In this document: in pieces, positions 35,091 to 43,212 of the stretch
How the letters are laid out: each line of letters begins with the position of its first letter
How positions within the stretch are numbered: position 1 is the first letter of the stretch
DNA from: Mucilaginibacter rubeus
Lineage (GTDB): Bacteria; Bacteroidota; Bacteroidia; Sphingobacteriales; Sphingobacteriaceae
Assembly: GCF_003286415.2 (NCBI RefSeq)
Contig: NZ_CP043450.1
Coordinates: forward strand, 682,001-746,000
Direction: 5' to 3'
DNA: 64,000 bases
Notes under the pieces: model-generated
What the model saw: only the letters and a program-made list of their open reading frames with translations
Databases searched by the model: none
What the model was told of the DNA's origin: nothing
Position numbers and translations under genes: made by a program

Positions 35091-37241
35091 ATGAAACTCA
35101 AAATCTACTTAACCATTATCCTGATAGGAGTGCTGCTGTTGATCCCCGGCGCGGCCACCTATGCAGCCGATGTATTGAAGCCCGATCCCGTCTTTAATAC
35201 CGGTGCCAGCATCCTTATTGGAATTACCATTTTCTTTTTGTTACTACTACTGCTCTGGCTTATCCGCCTGGCACATGGTCTGAGAGAAGATGAAGCCATC
35301 TATAAAAAATACGGAGACAAATGGGTATTCAGCCAGATAAACCGACTGGATAGCCGTCAGCTTGATCAATTGATAAGCCGCCGTAACAGCCGTAAAAAGG
35401 CTATCAGCAAAGCCAAAGGCGGTAACAACGGTTTTACGGCTGTTATGGCGCTGCTGCTTGTGCTTTCATCATTAGCTGTACATGCGCAGGCACCAGGCGA
35501 AAATAAAAACATATTAACCAGCCCCGGTATGATCATTATGCTTACGCTGATCTTTATTCCGCTGGTGGTAACCGTTTTCCTGGTGGCTTTAAAAATTCGT
35601 AACCTGGCGGCTAAAACCCGCTATCGCCGCGTAAAAAAAGAAACACGTGAGCTTGCCGATGCCGTTGATCATGACGATGCTATTTATGATGAAATTATCA
35701 AACGTAAACACGCGCTTGACTACCGCCTAACTAACAATGAACTTGCCGGAACAATCGCGCCCGAAGATTCAAAAGGTATCCTGCTTAATATTGATGAAGT
35801 TCATGGTCCGCGGTTTTTTGCTTCCAAGCGTAAAGCGGCGCATAAGCACCAAACAGATCCCAAACTGGTAAAGCTGATTATGTGGTACCTGGGCAGCGCC
35901 GCGCTGTGGCTGGTGCTGGGTACAACAATTGGCGAGTACATAGGTATCAAGTTCGTATCGCCCGATGCCGATCATATCAGCTGGCTGAGTTTTGGCCGCT
36001 TAAGGCCGGTACATACCAATATGGTTTTCTGGGGATGGTCGTCAATGGCTATGCTGGGGTTGGGTTACTATGTGGTGAGCACGGTAAGTAATACAGCGGT
36101 TTACAGCATAAAGCGGGGATATTACTCGCTCATACTCATGAATGCCGCCATTATTTTGGGCAGCGGTATGCTCATGGCCGGTATCAACAACGGTGGCGGC
36201 GAATACCGTGAATATATATGGCCGGTGATGGCACTTTTCGCGGGCGGTATTGTGGTAAGCCTCGCCAATTATATCCAAACCATAGCGCAGCGTAAAACCA
36301 AGGAGATCTATATTTCTAACTGGTACATTGTTTCGGCCATGATGTTTTTAACAGTGATTGTAACGGTTGGCTATCTGCCCTTTTACCAGAACGGCCTTGG
36401 TGAAACCATTATTCAAGGCTATTATATGCACCAGGCCGTGGGCATGTGGTTTATGTTCTTTAACCTTGGATTAGTTTATTACTTTTTACCGCAGCAACTG
36501 AATACGCCAATTTACTCCTATAGTCTGGGGATTTTGGCTTTCTGGTCGCAGATTTTGTTTTATACGCTGATAGGTACGCACCATTTCATTTTCAGCTCGA
36601 TACCATGGTGGCTGCAAACGGTTGCTATAGTAGGCAGTATGGGAATGCTGATCCCGGTATTTTCGGGCACTACTAATTTTATCATGACTTTCAGGGGTAA
36701 TTTTAATAAAATAGGACGGAGCTATACCTTGCCGTTTTATATCATTGGCATCCTGTTTTATTTCACCGGCTCAACGCAAGGAACCGCCGAAGCGTTCAGG
36801 GAGACTAACCTCATCTGGCACTTTACCGATTTTACTACAGCCCACTCGCACCTTACCATGTACGGTATCATTGCCTTTTTTCTTTGGGCAAGTATTTATA
36901 CCATAGTACCAAGACTTACCGGTAACGAACCGAAACAGGGCCTGGTAGGCGCGCATTTTTGGATGGCTTTTATCGGTTTATTGTTCTACACTATTCCCCT
37001 TATGGTAGGCGGTACGCTGAAAGGCATGTCCTGGCGCGAGGGAAAACCATTTATTGACAGTGTAGTGCTTATGGCCCCTTACTGGCTATGGCGTGCCATT
37101 GGTGGCTCGCTGATGTGGGCATCGCACCTGGTGTTTGCCTGGAACATTTATGTGATGTTTTCGGGGCATAAAAGTGATCCCGATATCAGGAAGGAAGTTT
37201 TTGATGAATTAAAGAACGTACCCGTTAACGCTGAAATCTGA
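35091..37241 (+). CDS. ccoN: cbb3-type cytochrome oxidase subunit I with a large N-terminal extension
   Basis: The 716-residue membrane protein carries a CcoN-like core at about residues 260-700. Heme and copper ligands can be placed: RPVHTN (H308), YMHQAVG (CuB H447), THHF (CuB H497, H498) and AHSHLTMYG (H585, H587). Tyr491, six residues before the HH pair, matches the tyrosine cross-linked to the CuB histidine in cbb3 oxidases, so oxygen reduction is likely. The core is preceded by about 255 residues with two repeated units, each a signal-like helix and a membrane span (about 5-25 and 40-60; 115-133 and 147-167), plus charged cytosolic segments. Canonical CcoN lacks this part. It heads a four-gene group after the Rrf2-type regulator. 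Confidence 0.88.
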   Translation: MKLKIYLTIILIGVLLLIPGAATYAADVLKPDPVFNTGASILIGITIFFLLLLLLWLIRLAHGLREDEAIYKKYGDKWVFSQINRLDSRQLDQLISRRNSRKKAISKAKGGNNGFTAVMALLLVLSSLAVHAQAPGENKNILTSPGMIIMLTLIFIPLVVTVFLVALKIRNLAAKTRYRRVKKETRELADAVDHDDAIYDEIIKRKHALDYRLTNNELAGTIAPEDSKGILLNIDEVHGPRFFASKRKAAHKHQTDPKLVKLIMWYLGSAALWLVLGTTIGEYIGIKFVSPDADHISWLSFGRLRPVHTNMVFWGWSSMAMLGLGYYVVSTVSNTAVYSIKRGYYSLILMNAAIILGSGMLMAGINNGGGEYREYIWPVMALFAGGIVVSLANYIQTIAQRKTKEIYISNWYIVSAMMFLTVIVTVGYLPFYQNGLGETIIQGYYMHQAVGMWFMFFNLGLVYYFLPQQLNTPIYSYSLGILAFWSQILFYTLIGTHHFIFSSIPWWLQTVAIVGSMGMLIPVFSGTTNFIMTFRGNFNKIGRSYTLPFYIIGILFYFTGSTQGTAEAFRETNLIWHFTDFTTAHSHLTMYGIIAFFLWASIYTIVPRLTGNEPKQGLVGAHFWMAFIGLLFYTIPLMVGGTLKGMSWREGKPFIDSVVLMAPYWLWRAIGGSLMWASHLVFAWNIYVMFSGHKSDPDIRKEVFDELKNVPVNAEI

Positions 37242-37246
37242 TAGCC

Positions 37247-38287
37247 ATGGAAATTTATAACAACCATAAAAAACTTTTTACTGCCGCGTTATGCTTCTTT
37301 GTGCTGCTCACATTTTTTGTGGCGATAGGGCCTGCGTTTACCAGTCAGAATAATAATGCCCCGCTGCCGGGTAGTAAGCCGCTGAATGCACTTGAAACCG
37401 AAGGTAAGGCGGTATTTATTGCCGAGGGATGTGTGGCCTGCCATACCCAGCAGGTACGTAATGTGGATATGGACAAAGTTTGGGGCAAACGTCCCAACAT
37501 AGCTGCCGATTATGCCAACATTACCCGTACCGATGTTTGGCGTAACACCGCAACCCTCATGGGTTCGGAACGTACCGGGCCTGATTTAACCAACGTGGGG
37601 ACCCGGCAGCCAAGTAACGATTGGCATTACTTGCATTTGTTTAACCCACGGTCGGTAGTGGCAGAATCAGTTATGCCTTCATACGAGTGGCTGTTTGATA
37701 TCAAGGATTATGCTTGGCCAAATGACGTGGTAGTGAATGTACCCGATGATTTTAAAAAAGGCATAACAGGCAAAATAGTAGCTACGCATAAAGCCGTGGC
37801 GCTGGTAGCGTACCTGCGATCGTTAAAGGAAATTACCCTGTCCGATGGTAAACCCGTACCGATATTCCTATATGGGAAAAGCGACGCTGAAAAAGCTGCG
37901 GCTGCTCCAAGCAAAGGCGTTGCCGCTAAACCGGAGTTTGATGGCGCGGCACTTTATGCAAGCAATTGCCAGTCATGCCACCAGGGAAACGGCGAGGGAT
38001 TGGTGGGCGCCTTTCCATCGCTGAAAGGCAGCAAGGTAGTGTTGGATGATAATCCTGAAGTGCAGGTAACCATTATCATGAAAGGCTATAATGGCCGTGT
38101 TAGTGAAGGTTATGGCGTAATGCCTGCCGTGGGCACCAATAACAATCTTAAGCCCGAAGAAGTGGCTGCCATTGTAAATCATGAACGCAGCAACTGGGGC
38201 AACAATTCTAAACAAGTGACGGTTGATGATGTGAAAAAGATCATCGCCTCGTTTGGTAAACCCGAAACAATAGCTGCTAAAAAGTAA
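37247..38287 (+). CDS. ccoO: CcoO-like cytochrome c fused to a second cytochrome c domain
   Basis: A 346-residue membrane-anchored cytochrome c with an N-terminal helix (about 10-30). The first heme domain is of CcoO type: EGCVACHTQQVR, then SERTGPDLTNVGTR, DWHYLHLFNPRSVVAESVMPSYEWLF with a Met ligand. A second class I cytochrome c domain begins near residue 229 with ASNCQSCHQGNGEGL and has a Met in GVMPAVG. In standard cbb3 oxidases CcoO has one heme and a separate CcoP has two. Here one protein combines both kinds and no separate CcoP is seen nearby. It starts six bases after the oxidase subunit. Confidence 0.87.
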   Translation: MEIYNNHKKLFTAALCFFVLLTFFVAIGPAFTSQNNNAPLPGSKPLNALETEGKAVFIAEGCVACHTQQVRNVDMDKVWGKRPNIAADYANITRTDVWRNTATLMGSERTGPDLTNVGTRQPSNDWHYLHLFNPRSVVAESVMPSYEWLFDIKDYAWPNDVVVNVPDDFKKGITGKIVATHKAVALVAYLRSLKEITLSDGKPVPIFLYGKSDAEKAAAAPSKGVAAKPEFDGAALYASNCQSCHQGNGEGLVGAFPSLKGSKVVLDDNPEVQVTIIMKGYNGRVSEGYGVMPAVGTNNNLKPEEVAAIVNHERSNWGNNSKQVTVDDVKKIIASFGKPETIAAKK

Positions 38288-38305
38288 ACTAATCAGAACC
38301 TCAAC

Positions 38306-38572
38306 ATGAAAAGATATATCATACTGCTGCTTATGGTCATCCTTAAACTGGATGTCATGGCCTGCGAAGCTTGCAAGAAACAACAACCCGCCAGTTTTGG
38401 AGGCATAACCCACGGCGCCGGGCCCGATAGTAACTGGGATTACCTTATTGTACTTGTCATGGTAGTCTTTACGCTGTACGTGCTGGTGGCAACCATCAAA
38501 TGTTTTATAAAACCTGGCGAAAAGAACGAAGAACATATTAAACGGATGATTTTAAACGACCTGAAGCCATGA
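38306..38572 (+). CDS. Small membrane protein with a CxxC motif, oxidase operon
   Basis: The 88-residue protein has a signal-like N-terminal helix, then CEACKKQQP with a C-x2-C motif (about residues 20-23), an exposed loop and a membrane span (about residues 48-68) with a charged tail. It ends with an ATGA overlap onto the next gene. It may help in assembly or in copper or heme supply of the oxidase, similar in position to the CcoS/CcoH type helpers, although I see no sequence match to them. Confidence 0.7.
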   Translation: MKRYIILLLMVILKLDVMACEACKKQQPASFGGITHGAGPDSNWDYLIVLVMVVFTLYVLVATIKCFIKPGEKNEEHIKRMILNDLKP

Positions 38573-38976
38573 GAGATCAAAGTTTTGTAACCCTGTTTAT
38601 AGATGAAGATCCGAAGCCGATAGGAGAGTTCCCGGCACCGGTAACCTTTGATCTGGACACCCGCAAACTGACCGATGGCAACCACGTACTCAAAGTAGTA
38701 AGTAAAGACCATCAGGGTAAAGAAGGTATAAAGCTGATCCCCTTTGTGGTGCGTAATGGCCCGGCGATAGCTATTGAAGGTTTAAAGAAAGATGAGATTG
38801 TAGAAGGGGTATTGCCCCTGATGATCAATGCCTATGGCAAAGGCGATCAGAAAACATTTATGCTGCAGGGTAGTGAAACACCGCAAAGTATCCCCTGGTG
38901 GCTGATTGTAGGCATTGTGTTATTTGTGGCATGGACGGGTTATTTCATTATCACATCGCTGGCCGTGAAGTTGTAG
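38569..38976 (+). CDS. Membrane-anchored accessory protein of the oxidase operon
   Basis: A 135-residue protein whose first part (1-105) looks like an immunoglobulin-like beta domain (VTFDLDTRKLTDGNHVLKVVS, GIKLIPFVVRNGPAI) and whose C-terminus (about 111-131) is a single membrane helix (PWWLIVGIVLFVAWTGYFII). It has no signal peptide, so the soluble part may be cytosolic unless the helix is a tail anchor. I do not recognise a family. The start overlaps the preceding gene by four bases, so it belongs to the oxidase group. Confidence 0.68.
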   Translation: MRDQSFVTLFIDEDPKPIGEFPAPVTFDLDTRKLTDGNHVLKVVSKDHQGKEGIKLIPFVVRNGPAIAIEGLKKDEIVEGVLPLMINAYGKGDQKTFMLQGSETPQSIPWWLIVGIVLFVAWTGYFIITSLAVKL

Positions 38977-39040
38977 GGTTTGGAGATTAGTGATTAGGCG
39001 GGATAGGTTTTAGCAGTAAACTAATCTCTGATCACTACCC

Positions 39041-39128
39041 CCGCGTTAGGGATAGCAGCGGATACCGGCCATGAGCGTAATGCCTGCAGGCGTATGAGCG
39101 GATAGCCCGGGCCGGAGGTAACGCACTG
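39041..39128. repeat. CCGCGTTAG-type dispersed repeat, copy 2
   Basis: Matches 23051-23137 along its whole length in the same orientation. In this copy the two ends CCGCGTTA and TAACGC are clearer inverted repeats. Confidence 0.85.
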
Positions 39129-39214
39129 ATGATTTCGGATTTCGGATGTTCGATTTAGGATTTTTTCCTGATTGGCTCGAACCAGCGGTACTTGAAATGT
39201 AAATAATGAACACG

Positions 39215-39310
39215 ACGTCATCCCGAACTTGTTTCGGGATCCCATCATACAAGCGACGCTCACAAGGTGTGCTTAGCAGGTGGGGTGCTGAAACAAGTTC
39301 GGCATGACGT
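39215..39310. repeat. Palindromic repeat with ACGTCATCCCGAACTTG ends
   Basis: Arms 39215-39234 and 39291-39310 are reverse complements over 20 bases with one mismatch. The interior includes a second small palindrome (CCCGAACTTGTTTCGGG). The form is like the other dispersed palindromes here, but no second copy lies in the window. Confidence 0.82.
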
Positions 39311-39337
39311 GGGGTAATAATGAAATAACAAAAACGA

Positions 39338-39724
39338 ATGAACGACATAGAAGACATAACATCAATTAAGTTAATGGTTGATGAATTTTATAGCAGGGTG
39401 CGGCTTGACGGGTTATTGGGGCCCGTTTTTGCCGGGGTGATTAAAGACGATTGGCAGCCGCACCTTGATAAAATGTACGCTTTCTGGAATGCCGCCTTGT
39501 TTGGTGTTCCGGGATTTAAAGGTAACCCCTTTGCCAGACATGCGCCGTTACCTATAGGTAATGCTCATTTTGACCGCTGGCTGGAACTATTTACCCAAAC
39601 GGTAGACGCGCACTTTGCAGGCCCAATGGCTGATGACGCTAAAAACAGGGCTGGTTTAATGGCAGCGATGTTTATGAGCAAACTGGCCAACATGAAAGGC
39701 GGGGCAGGCAGGGTGATTATGTAG
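39338..39724 (+). CDS. Group 3 truncated hemoglobin
   Basis: The 128-residue protein is a group III truncated globin: VDEFYSRVRLDGLLGPVF, a central FWNAALFGVPGFKGNPFARHAPLP and the F-helix IGNAHFDRWLELFTQTVDAHF with the proximal His. Such globins bind O2 or NO tightly and have been proposed to take part in nitrosative or redox stress defence. It lies within a group that also contains the Rrf2-type regulator, two cupins and flavohemoglobin, supporting an NO-related role. Confidence 0.9.
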   Translation: MNDIEDITSIKLMVDEFYSRVRLDGLLGPVFAGVIKDDWQPHLDKMYAFWNAALFGVPGFKGNPFARHAPLPIGNAHFDRWLELFTQTVDAHFAGPMADDAKNRAGLMAAMFMSKLANMKGGAGRVIM

Positions 39725-39752
39725 TGAATGCTATTAGATTAAAAATCAAGTT

Positions 39753-40046
39753 ATGAAACAGCTTCAAACAAATGAACACTTCCAGGTGGTTAAAATTGAG
39801 CTAACCGCCGGCGCAAACATGAAAAGGCATACAGCCACATCTGATGCTTATTTGATTGTGGAAGACGGAAATGCCCTGCTCATTTACGCGGGCGAAACTT
39901 ATGAGCTCAGCAAAGGCGAAACCTTCCTGATACCAGCCAATGAGCAGCACATGCTTAAAATAATAGATGATTTTAAGGCCTGGATTGTACTGGCCAACGG
40001 TGCTCAGATCAAATATTTTGAGCCCGATACTACTAACATTAACTGA
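39753..40046 (+). CDS. Small cupin-domain protein, first copy
   Basis: A 97-residue single-domain cupin: KRHTATSDAYLIVEDGNALLIYAGETYELSKGETFLIPANEQHMLKI. The first motif has few metal-binding His/Glu residues but the pattern of the conserved barrel is clear. It is placed between the truncated globin and a second cupin, one base before the latter. The ligand is unknown. Cupins of this kind in such clusters may bind metals or reactive nitrogen products; that is conjecture. Confidence 0.8.
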   Translation: MKQLQTNEHFQVVKIELTAGANMKRHTATSDAYLIVEDGNALLIYAGETYELSKGETFLIPANEQHMLKIIDDFKAWIVLANGAQIKYFEPDTTNIN

Positions 40047-40047
40047 T

Positions 40048-40344
40048 ATGATAATTGAACAAGTGCGGGAGCAGATGCCATTGGCCAAAGGGCCGGTGGC
40101 TAAAATATTAAAGCAAAGTGATAACTATAAAATGATGGTCATCGGCCTGAAAAAAGGTGCGGTTTTGAAAGAACATAAAACCGCTGTACCGGCCAGGCTC
40201 ATAATTACTGAAGGTCATGTAACCTACAACGAGCATGAACGGGCGGTTGATTTGAAACGCGATGCTGATTTTGAAATACCTGTAAACGTGCCGCACAGCC
40301 TGCTGGCCCTTGAGGATAGTATTTGCTTTTTAATACAAGGCTAA
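40048..40344 (+). CDS. Small cupin-domain protein, second copy
   Basis: A 98-residue cupin starting at the ATG at 40048 (one base after the first cupin gene). It reads MVIGLKKGAVLKEHKTAVPARLIITEGHVTYNEHERAVDLKRDADFEIPVNVPHSLLALEDS. The EH and PHSLLA motifs place a metal ligand set. A longer in-frame reading from 39967 overlaps the first cupin gene and is not needed. It is a divergent tandem partner of the first copy and precedes the flavohemoglobin gene by 40 bases. Confidence 0.8.
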   Translation: MIIEQVREQMPLAKGPVAKILKQSDNYKMMVIGLKKGAVLKEHKTAVPARLIITEGHVTYNEHERAVDLKRDADFEIPVNVPHSLLALEDSICFLIQG

Positions 40345-40384
40345 CAGGTGCGGCAATTAATGATAAATATATACTGTTAAAACG

Positions 40385-41596
40385 ATGATTACTAAAGAAC
40401 AAAAAGAGTTGGTTAAGGCCACGGTGCCTGTATTGAAGGAGCATGGAGTATTGTTAACTACACATTTTTACAACCGGATGTTCACCCACAATCCCGAACT
40501 TAAAAATGTGTTTAACATGGGGAACCAACAAAACAGCAAACAACAAACTGCCCTTGCCATGGCCGTGCTGGCTTATGCCGAGCATATCGAAAATCCGGGC
40601 GTATTAATGCCTGTGCTTGACGGTATTGGCCAGAAGCATACCAGTCTCGATATCAGGCCCGAACACTATGCCATTGTTGGCGGGCACCTGATTGCGTCTA
40701 TCAGCGAAGTATTGGGTGATGCCGCCACTCCGGAACTATTGGAAGCCTGGACTGTTGCTTATAACCAGCTGGCGGCCATCATGGCGGGCCATGAGCAAAA
40801 CCTTTACAGCAAACAAGTAGCAAAAAAGGGCGGCTGGACCGGCTGGAGGCCATTTGTAGTAAAGCAAAAAGTAAAAGAATCGACCGAGATCACTTCTTTT
40901 TACCTGTTTCCAACTCACGGTGGGGTGGTTCCGGATTTTACGCCCGGTCAGTTTTTAAGTGTGCGTTTGTTTTTACCCGAGCTTAATTTGCTGCAGCCGC
41001 GCCAGTACAGCATTTCGAGTGCGCCAAACGGCGAATATTACCGTATTTCTGTAAAACGCGAGGCTGGCACCGAACTGTTTGCCGATGGCATGATCAGTAA
41101 CCGTTTGCATAATTTTGTTAATGAGGGCGATATCATAGAGGTATCGGCACCGGCAGGCGGCTTTGTGCTAAATGGCGATGGTGACCATCCAATTGTTTTC
41201 ATAAGCGGCGGCGTTGGTCAAACCCCGTTAATGAGTATGCTGGAAAGCCTGATCAAAAGCGGCAGTAAACGACCGAAAACCTGGATCCACGGTTGCCGCG
41301 ATAAAAATGTGCATGCCTTTAAAGAAGTTATTGAACACTGGGAAGGCAAAAACGAGGAAGTTAAAAAACACATTTTCTACAGCGAGGTTGAAGAAGGAGG
41401 TGCTGATGATTTATACGCCGGATGGGTTGATCTTAATCAATTAAGCGACGAGATATTTGAGCCAAACACAGAGTATTACATTTGTGGCCCGGCCGGGTTT
41501 ATTGAACTGCATTACCGCGAATTGGTTAAAAAAGGTATCGATAAACAACTGATCCATTTTGAAGAGTTCGGCCCGCAAACTTTGCAATTGAACTAA
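40385..41596 (+). CDS. hmp: Flavohemoglobin, nitric oxide dioxygenase
   Basis: A 403-residue flavohemoprotein that oxidises NO to nitrate with O2 and NAD(P)H. The globin domain (1-140) shows LLTTHFYNRMFTHNPELKNVFNMGNQ and the proximal-His segment KHTSLDIRPEHYAIVGGHL. The FAD domain has RQYSISSAPNGEYYRISVKRE, and the NAD domain has FISGGVGQTPLMSMLE and YYICGPAGFI. The length is that of E. coli Hmp (396). It ends at a strong two-way terminator. An NsrR-like Rrf2 regulator in the same island is a likely controller. Confidence 0.93.
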   Translation: MITKEQKELVKATVPVLKEHGVLLTTHFYNRMFTHNPELKNVFNMGNQQNSKQQTALAMAVLAYAEHIENPGVLMPVLDGIGQKHTSLDIRPEHYAIVGGHLIASISEVLGDAATPELLEAWTVAYNQLAAIMAGHEQNLYSKQVAKKGGWTGWRPFVVKQKVKESTEITSFYLFPTHGGVVPDFTPGQFLSVRLFLPELNLLQPRQYSISSAPNGEYYRISVKREAGTELFADGMISNRLHNFVNEGDIIEVSAPAGGFVLNGDGDHPIVFISGGVGQTPLMSMLESLIKSGSKRPKTWIHGCRDKNVHAFKEVIEHWEGKNEEVKKHIFYSEVEEGGADDLYAGWVDLNQLSDEIFEPNTEYYICGPAGFIELHYRELVKKGIDKQLIHFEEFGPQTLQLN

Positions 41597-41606
41597 AACG
41601 CAATTG

Positions 41607-41664
41607 TTATTTGATGCTGAAGCAGTCAGTTTTAACAAAACCAGCCTGCTTCAGCATCAAATAA
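41607..41664. terminator. Bidirectional terminator between hmp and a deacetylase gene
   Basis: Arms 41607-41625 and 41646-41664 are perfect reverse complements over 19 bases (TTATTTGATGCTGAAGCAG). The loop contains a further GTTTT/AAAAC stem. It lies exactly between two convergent genes. Confidence 0.85.
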
Positions 41665-41676
41665 TTTCTAATATAA

Positions 41677-43017
41677 TTATCCCTTCTTCAGCGTAACCAT
41701 GCCTGCATTCGGTTGAGCCTGGTATAGCACGTAAGTGCCCTGCTCATCTTTAGCTGTGCTAATCTTTTTACTTTTTGAACCCTGGGTAACAGTCGCACTC
41801 GTCCAGTTGGACGCTACATAAGTTTTAAGCGTTACCGGCAGGTAGTACATTTTATCGTCCAGATTATGGCTTACCTTAACCTGGATGCTATTGCCTACTG
41901 CCGAAGCCACGGCTTTACCATGTTGGCGCTCGCGGATGTATCTGGTTACGTCACCGAAAGTAGCTATCCAAAGCTTATCGTTTTTGCTTTTGATGTATTG
42001 AAAATATTCATCAAGCAGGGTGCTTGGCAGGGCTTCGTAACCCATGCCGTCAATACCGTGAAATACCAGTACCAGCCAGGTATTGGTATGGTTAAGCGTA
42101 GTATCAACCCAAAGCTTCATCATGGGTAAAGGCGTTTTAGTAGTAGCGCCACGCTGCCATTGGATATAATCTTTATCGGTTGAGCCGGGTGATTGTTTAC
42201 TTGCCCGGTCAATTTCTTTTAACCACGGCTCAGGCATACGGTTGCGCAGGGCAGGGTAAATTTTGAGCGCGTAACTCATCACTCGGTCGTTTTCAAAACC
42301 GTAGGGGCACTCTGCCGAAAAGGTATGTTTGGGGCCAAGCTGTGCCAGGATATCGGCCTTGCTTTTTTCCAGCTCCCAAAGCAGGTTGGGCTCATCAAGA
42401 CCGGGCATGCTGGGGTGGGTTATGGAGTGGCTGGCAAATTCATAACCTTCGGCGGCGTCTTTCCTGAAATCATCCCAGGTTGAACCTACAGATTGTTTAA
42501 ACTCATCGTTAGGTTCATAACCGGGTTTCAATTCTCCGTTGCGGGCTTTGGCATAAATATCATCCAGAACCTTAAAAGCTTTTTCCTTTTTACCGCTATC
42601 GTACAAACTTCCGGCCTGTGTATGCGAGGCTATGGTGCCCATGTAACCCAGATATCCGGCGGCAGAGCATCGCTCAAAAAAGTTCTGATCATTAGTAGGC
42701 ACCGTTGCCGATTCTTTAATGATATCCTTTACCGGGCGACCTATAAATTTCCCATGGTATTTGGACCCGGGAATGGAACCTGTGATAATGAAAAATGTGG
42801 CGGGCATTTTAAGGCGTTCCATTACCGGCAGGGCTTTTCTGAACTGGTTCATGGAACCATCATCATAAGTAAGGGAAACAGCTCCGGTTTTGCCGTATTG
42901 CCATTTGGTTATTTCGGTTGTGCCCGGTTTGGTTTGGGCATTGCTTTGCAGGCCTTGCAAGGCAATAAGTGCTGTGATCAGCAGGGTTTTAACTGGTTTA
43001 TAATTGGTGGTAAGCAT
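41677..43017 (-). CDS. Secreted polysaccharide deacetylase family protein
   Basis: A 446-residue protein with an N-terminal signal (cleavage near QSNAQ, residue 28) and a NodB-type carbohydrate esterase core. The first motif is SLTYDDGSMNQFRKALPVM with the catalytic and metal-binding Asp pair. The second is ASHSITHPSM, with the two metal-binding His in H-S-x-T-H. The C-terminus (about 370-446) is a beta-rich region. The likely activity is removal of N- or O-acetyl groups from a glycan outside the cytoplasm, with unknown substrate. A long extra segment between the motifs makes it larger than minimal deacetylases. Confidence 0.83.
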   Translation of the reverse strand: MLTTNYKPVKTLLITALIALQGLQSNAQTKPGTTEITKWQYGKTGAVSLTYDDGSMNQFRKALPVMERLKMPATFFIITGSIPGSKYHGKFIGRPVKDIIKESATVPTNDQNFFERCSAAGYLGYMGTIASHTQAGSLYDSGKKEKAFKVLDDIYAKARNGELKPGYEPNDEFKQSVGSTWDDFRKDAAEGYEFASHSITHPSMPGLDEPNLLWELEKSKADILAQLGPKHTFSAECPYGFENDRVMSYALKIYPALRNRMPEPWLKEIDRASKQSPGSTDKDYIQWQRGATTKTPLPMMKLWVDTTLNHTNTWLVLVFHGIDGMGYEALPSTLLDEYFQYIKSKNDKLWIATFGDVTRYIRERQHGKAVASAVGNSIQVKVSHNLDDKMYYLPVTLKTYVASNWTSATVTQGSKSKKISTAKDEQGTYVLYQAQPNAGMVTLKKG

Positions 43018-43103
43018 AACTAAAATTAACTTTTTAAATTAATTTACAAAGTAATATTACTGTTTCAATTGGCTGGTTATGAGGGATGAAAACGTAATTA
43101 AGT

Positions 43104-43151
43104 CGCTATCCGAAGTCGGAGACATCGAACAGCGTTAGACTTCGAATAGCG
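43104..43151. repeat. Short inverted repeat
   Basis: CGCTATCCGAAGTC (43104-43117) and GACTTCGAATAGCG (43138-43151) are reverse complements with one mismatch. It lies between the deacetylase gene and the end of the AhpD-like operon. Confidence 0.7.
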
Positions 43152-43164
43152 TTTAATAAAAAAA

Positions 43165-43185
43165 CCCGGAGCTTTTAACTTCGGG
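43165..43185 (-). terminator. Terminator of the AhpD-like/TonB operon
   Basis: Read on the minus strand, CCCGAAG and CTCCGGG form a stem with one mismatch around a TTAAAAG loop, followed by seven T residues. It lies about 28 bases after the stop of the last gene of the operon. Confidence 0.75.
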
Positions 43186-43212
43186 CTGTAGATGTGAATA
43201 AAGCGTTAGGTA

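Larger units (their letters stand above)
38977..39337. other. Spacer of 361 bases with two repeats
   Basis: It contains copy 2 of the CCGCGTTAG element (39041-39128) and a separate palindrome with ends ACGTCATCCCGAACTTGTTT (39215-39310). No gene is seen. The repeats separate the oxidase operon from the globin and cupin genes. Confidence 0.6.

Noticed and set aside
35091..37241. Nitric oxide reductase in place of an oxygen reductase
   Set aside because: Tyr491 is kept six residues before the CuB HH pair, and the HQAVG histidine is present, as in cbb3 oxidases; NO reductases lack that tyrosine.
39967..40344. Longer version of the second cupin starting at 39967
   Set aside because: The first 27 codons would overlap the first cupin gene, and the ATG at 40048 directly follows that gene and gives the normal domain start.
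42493..43023. Plus-strand ORF of 176 residues
   Set aside because: It is antisense to the start of the deacetylase gene with its signal peptide and TYDDG motif.
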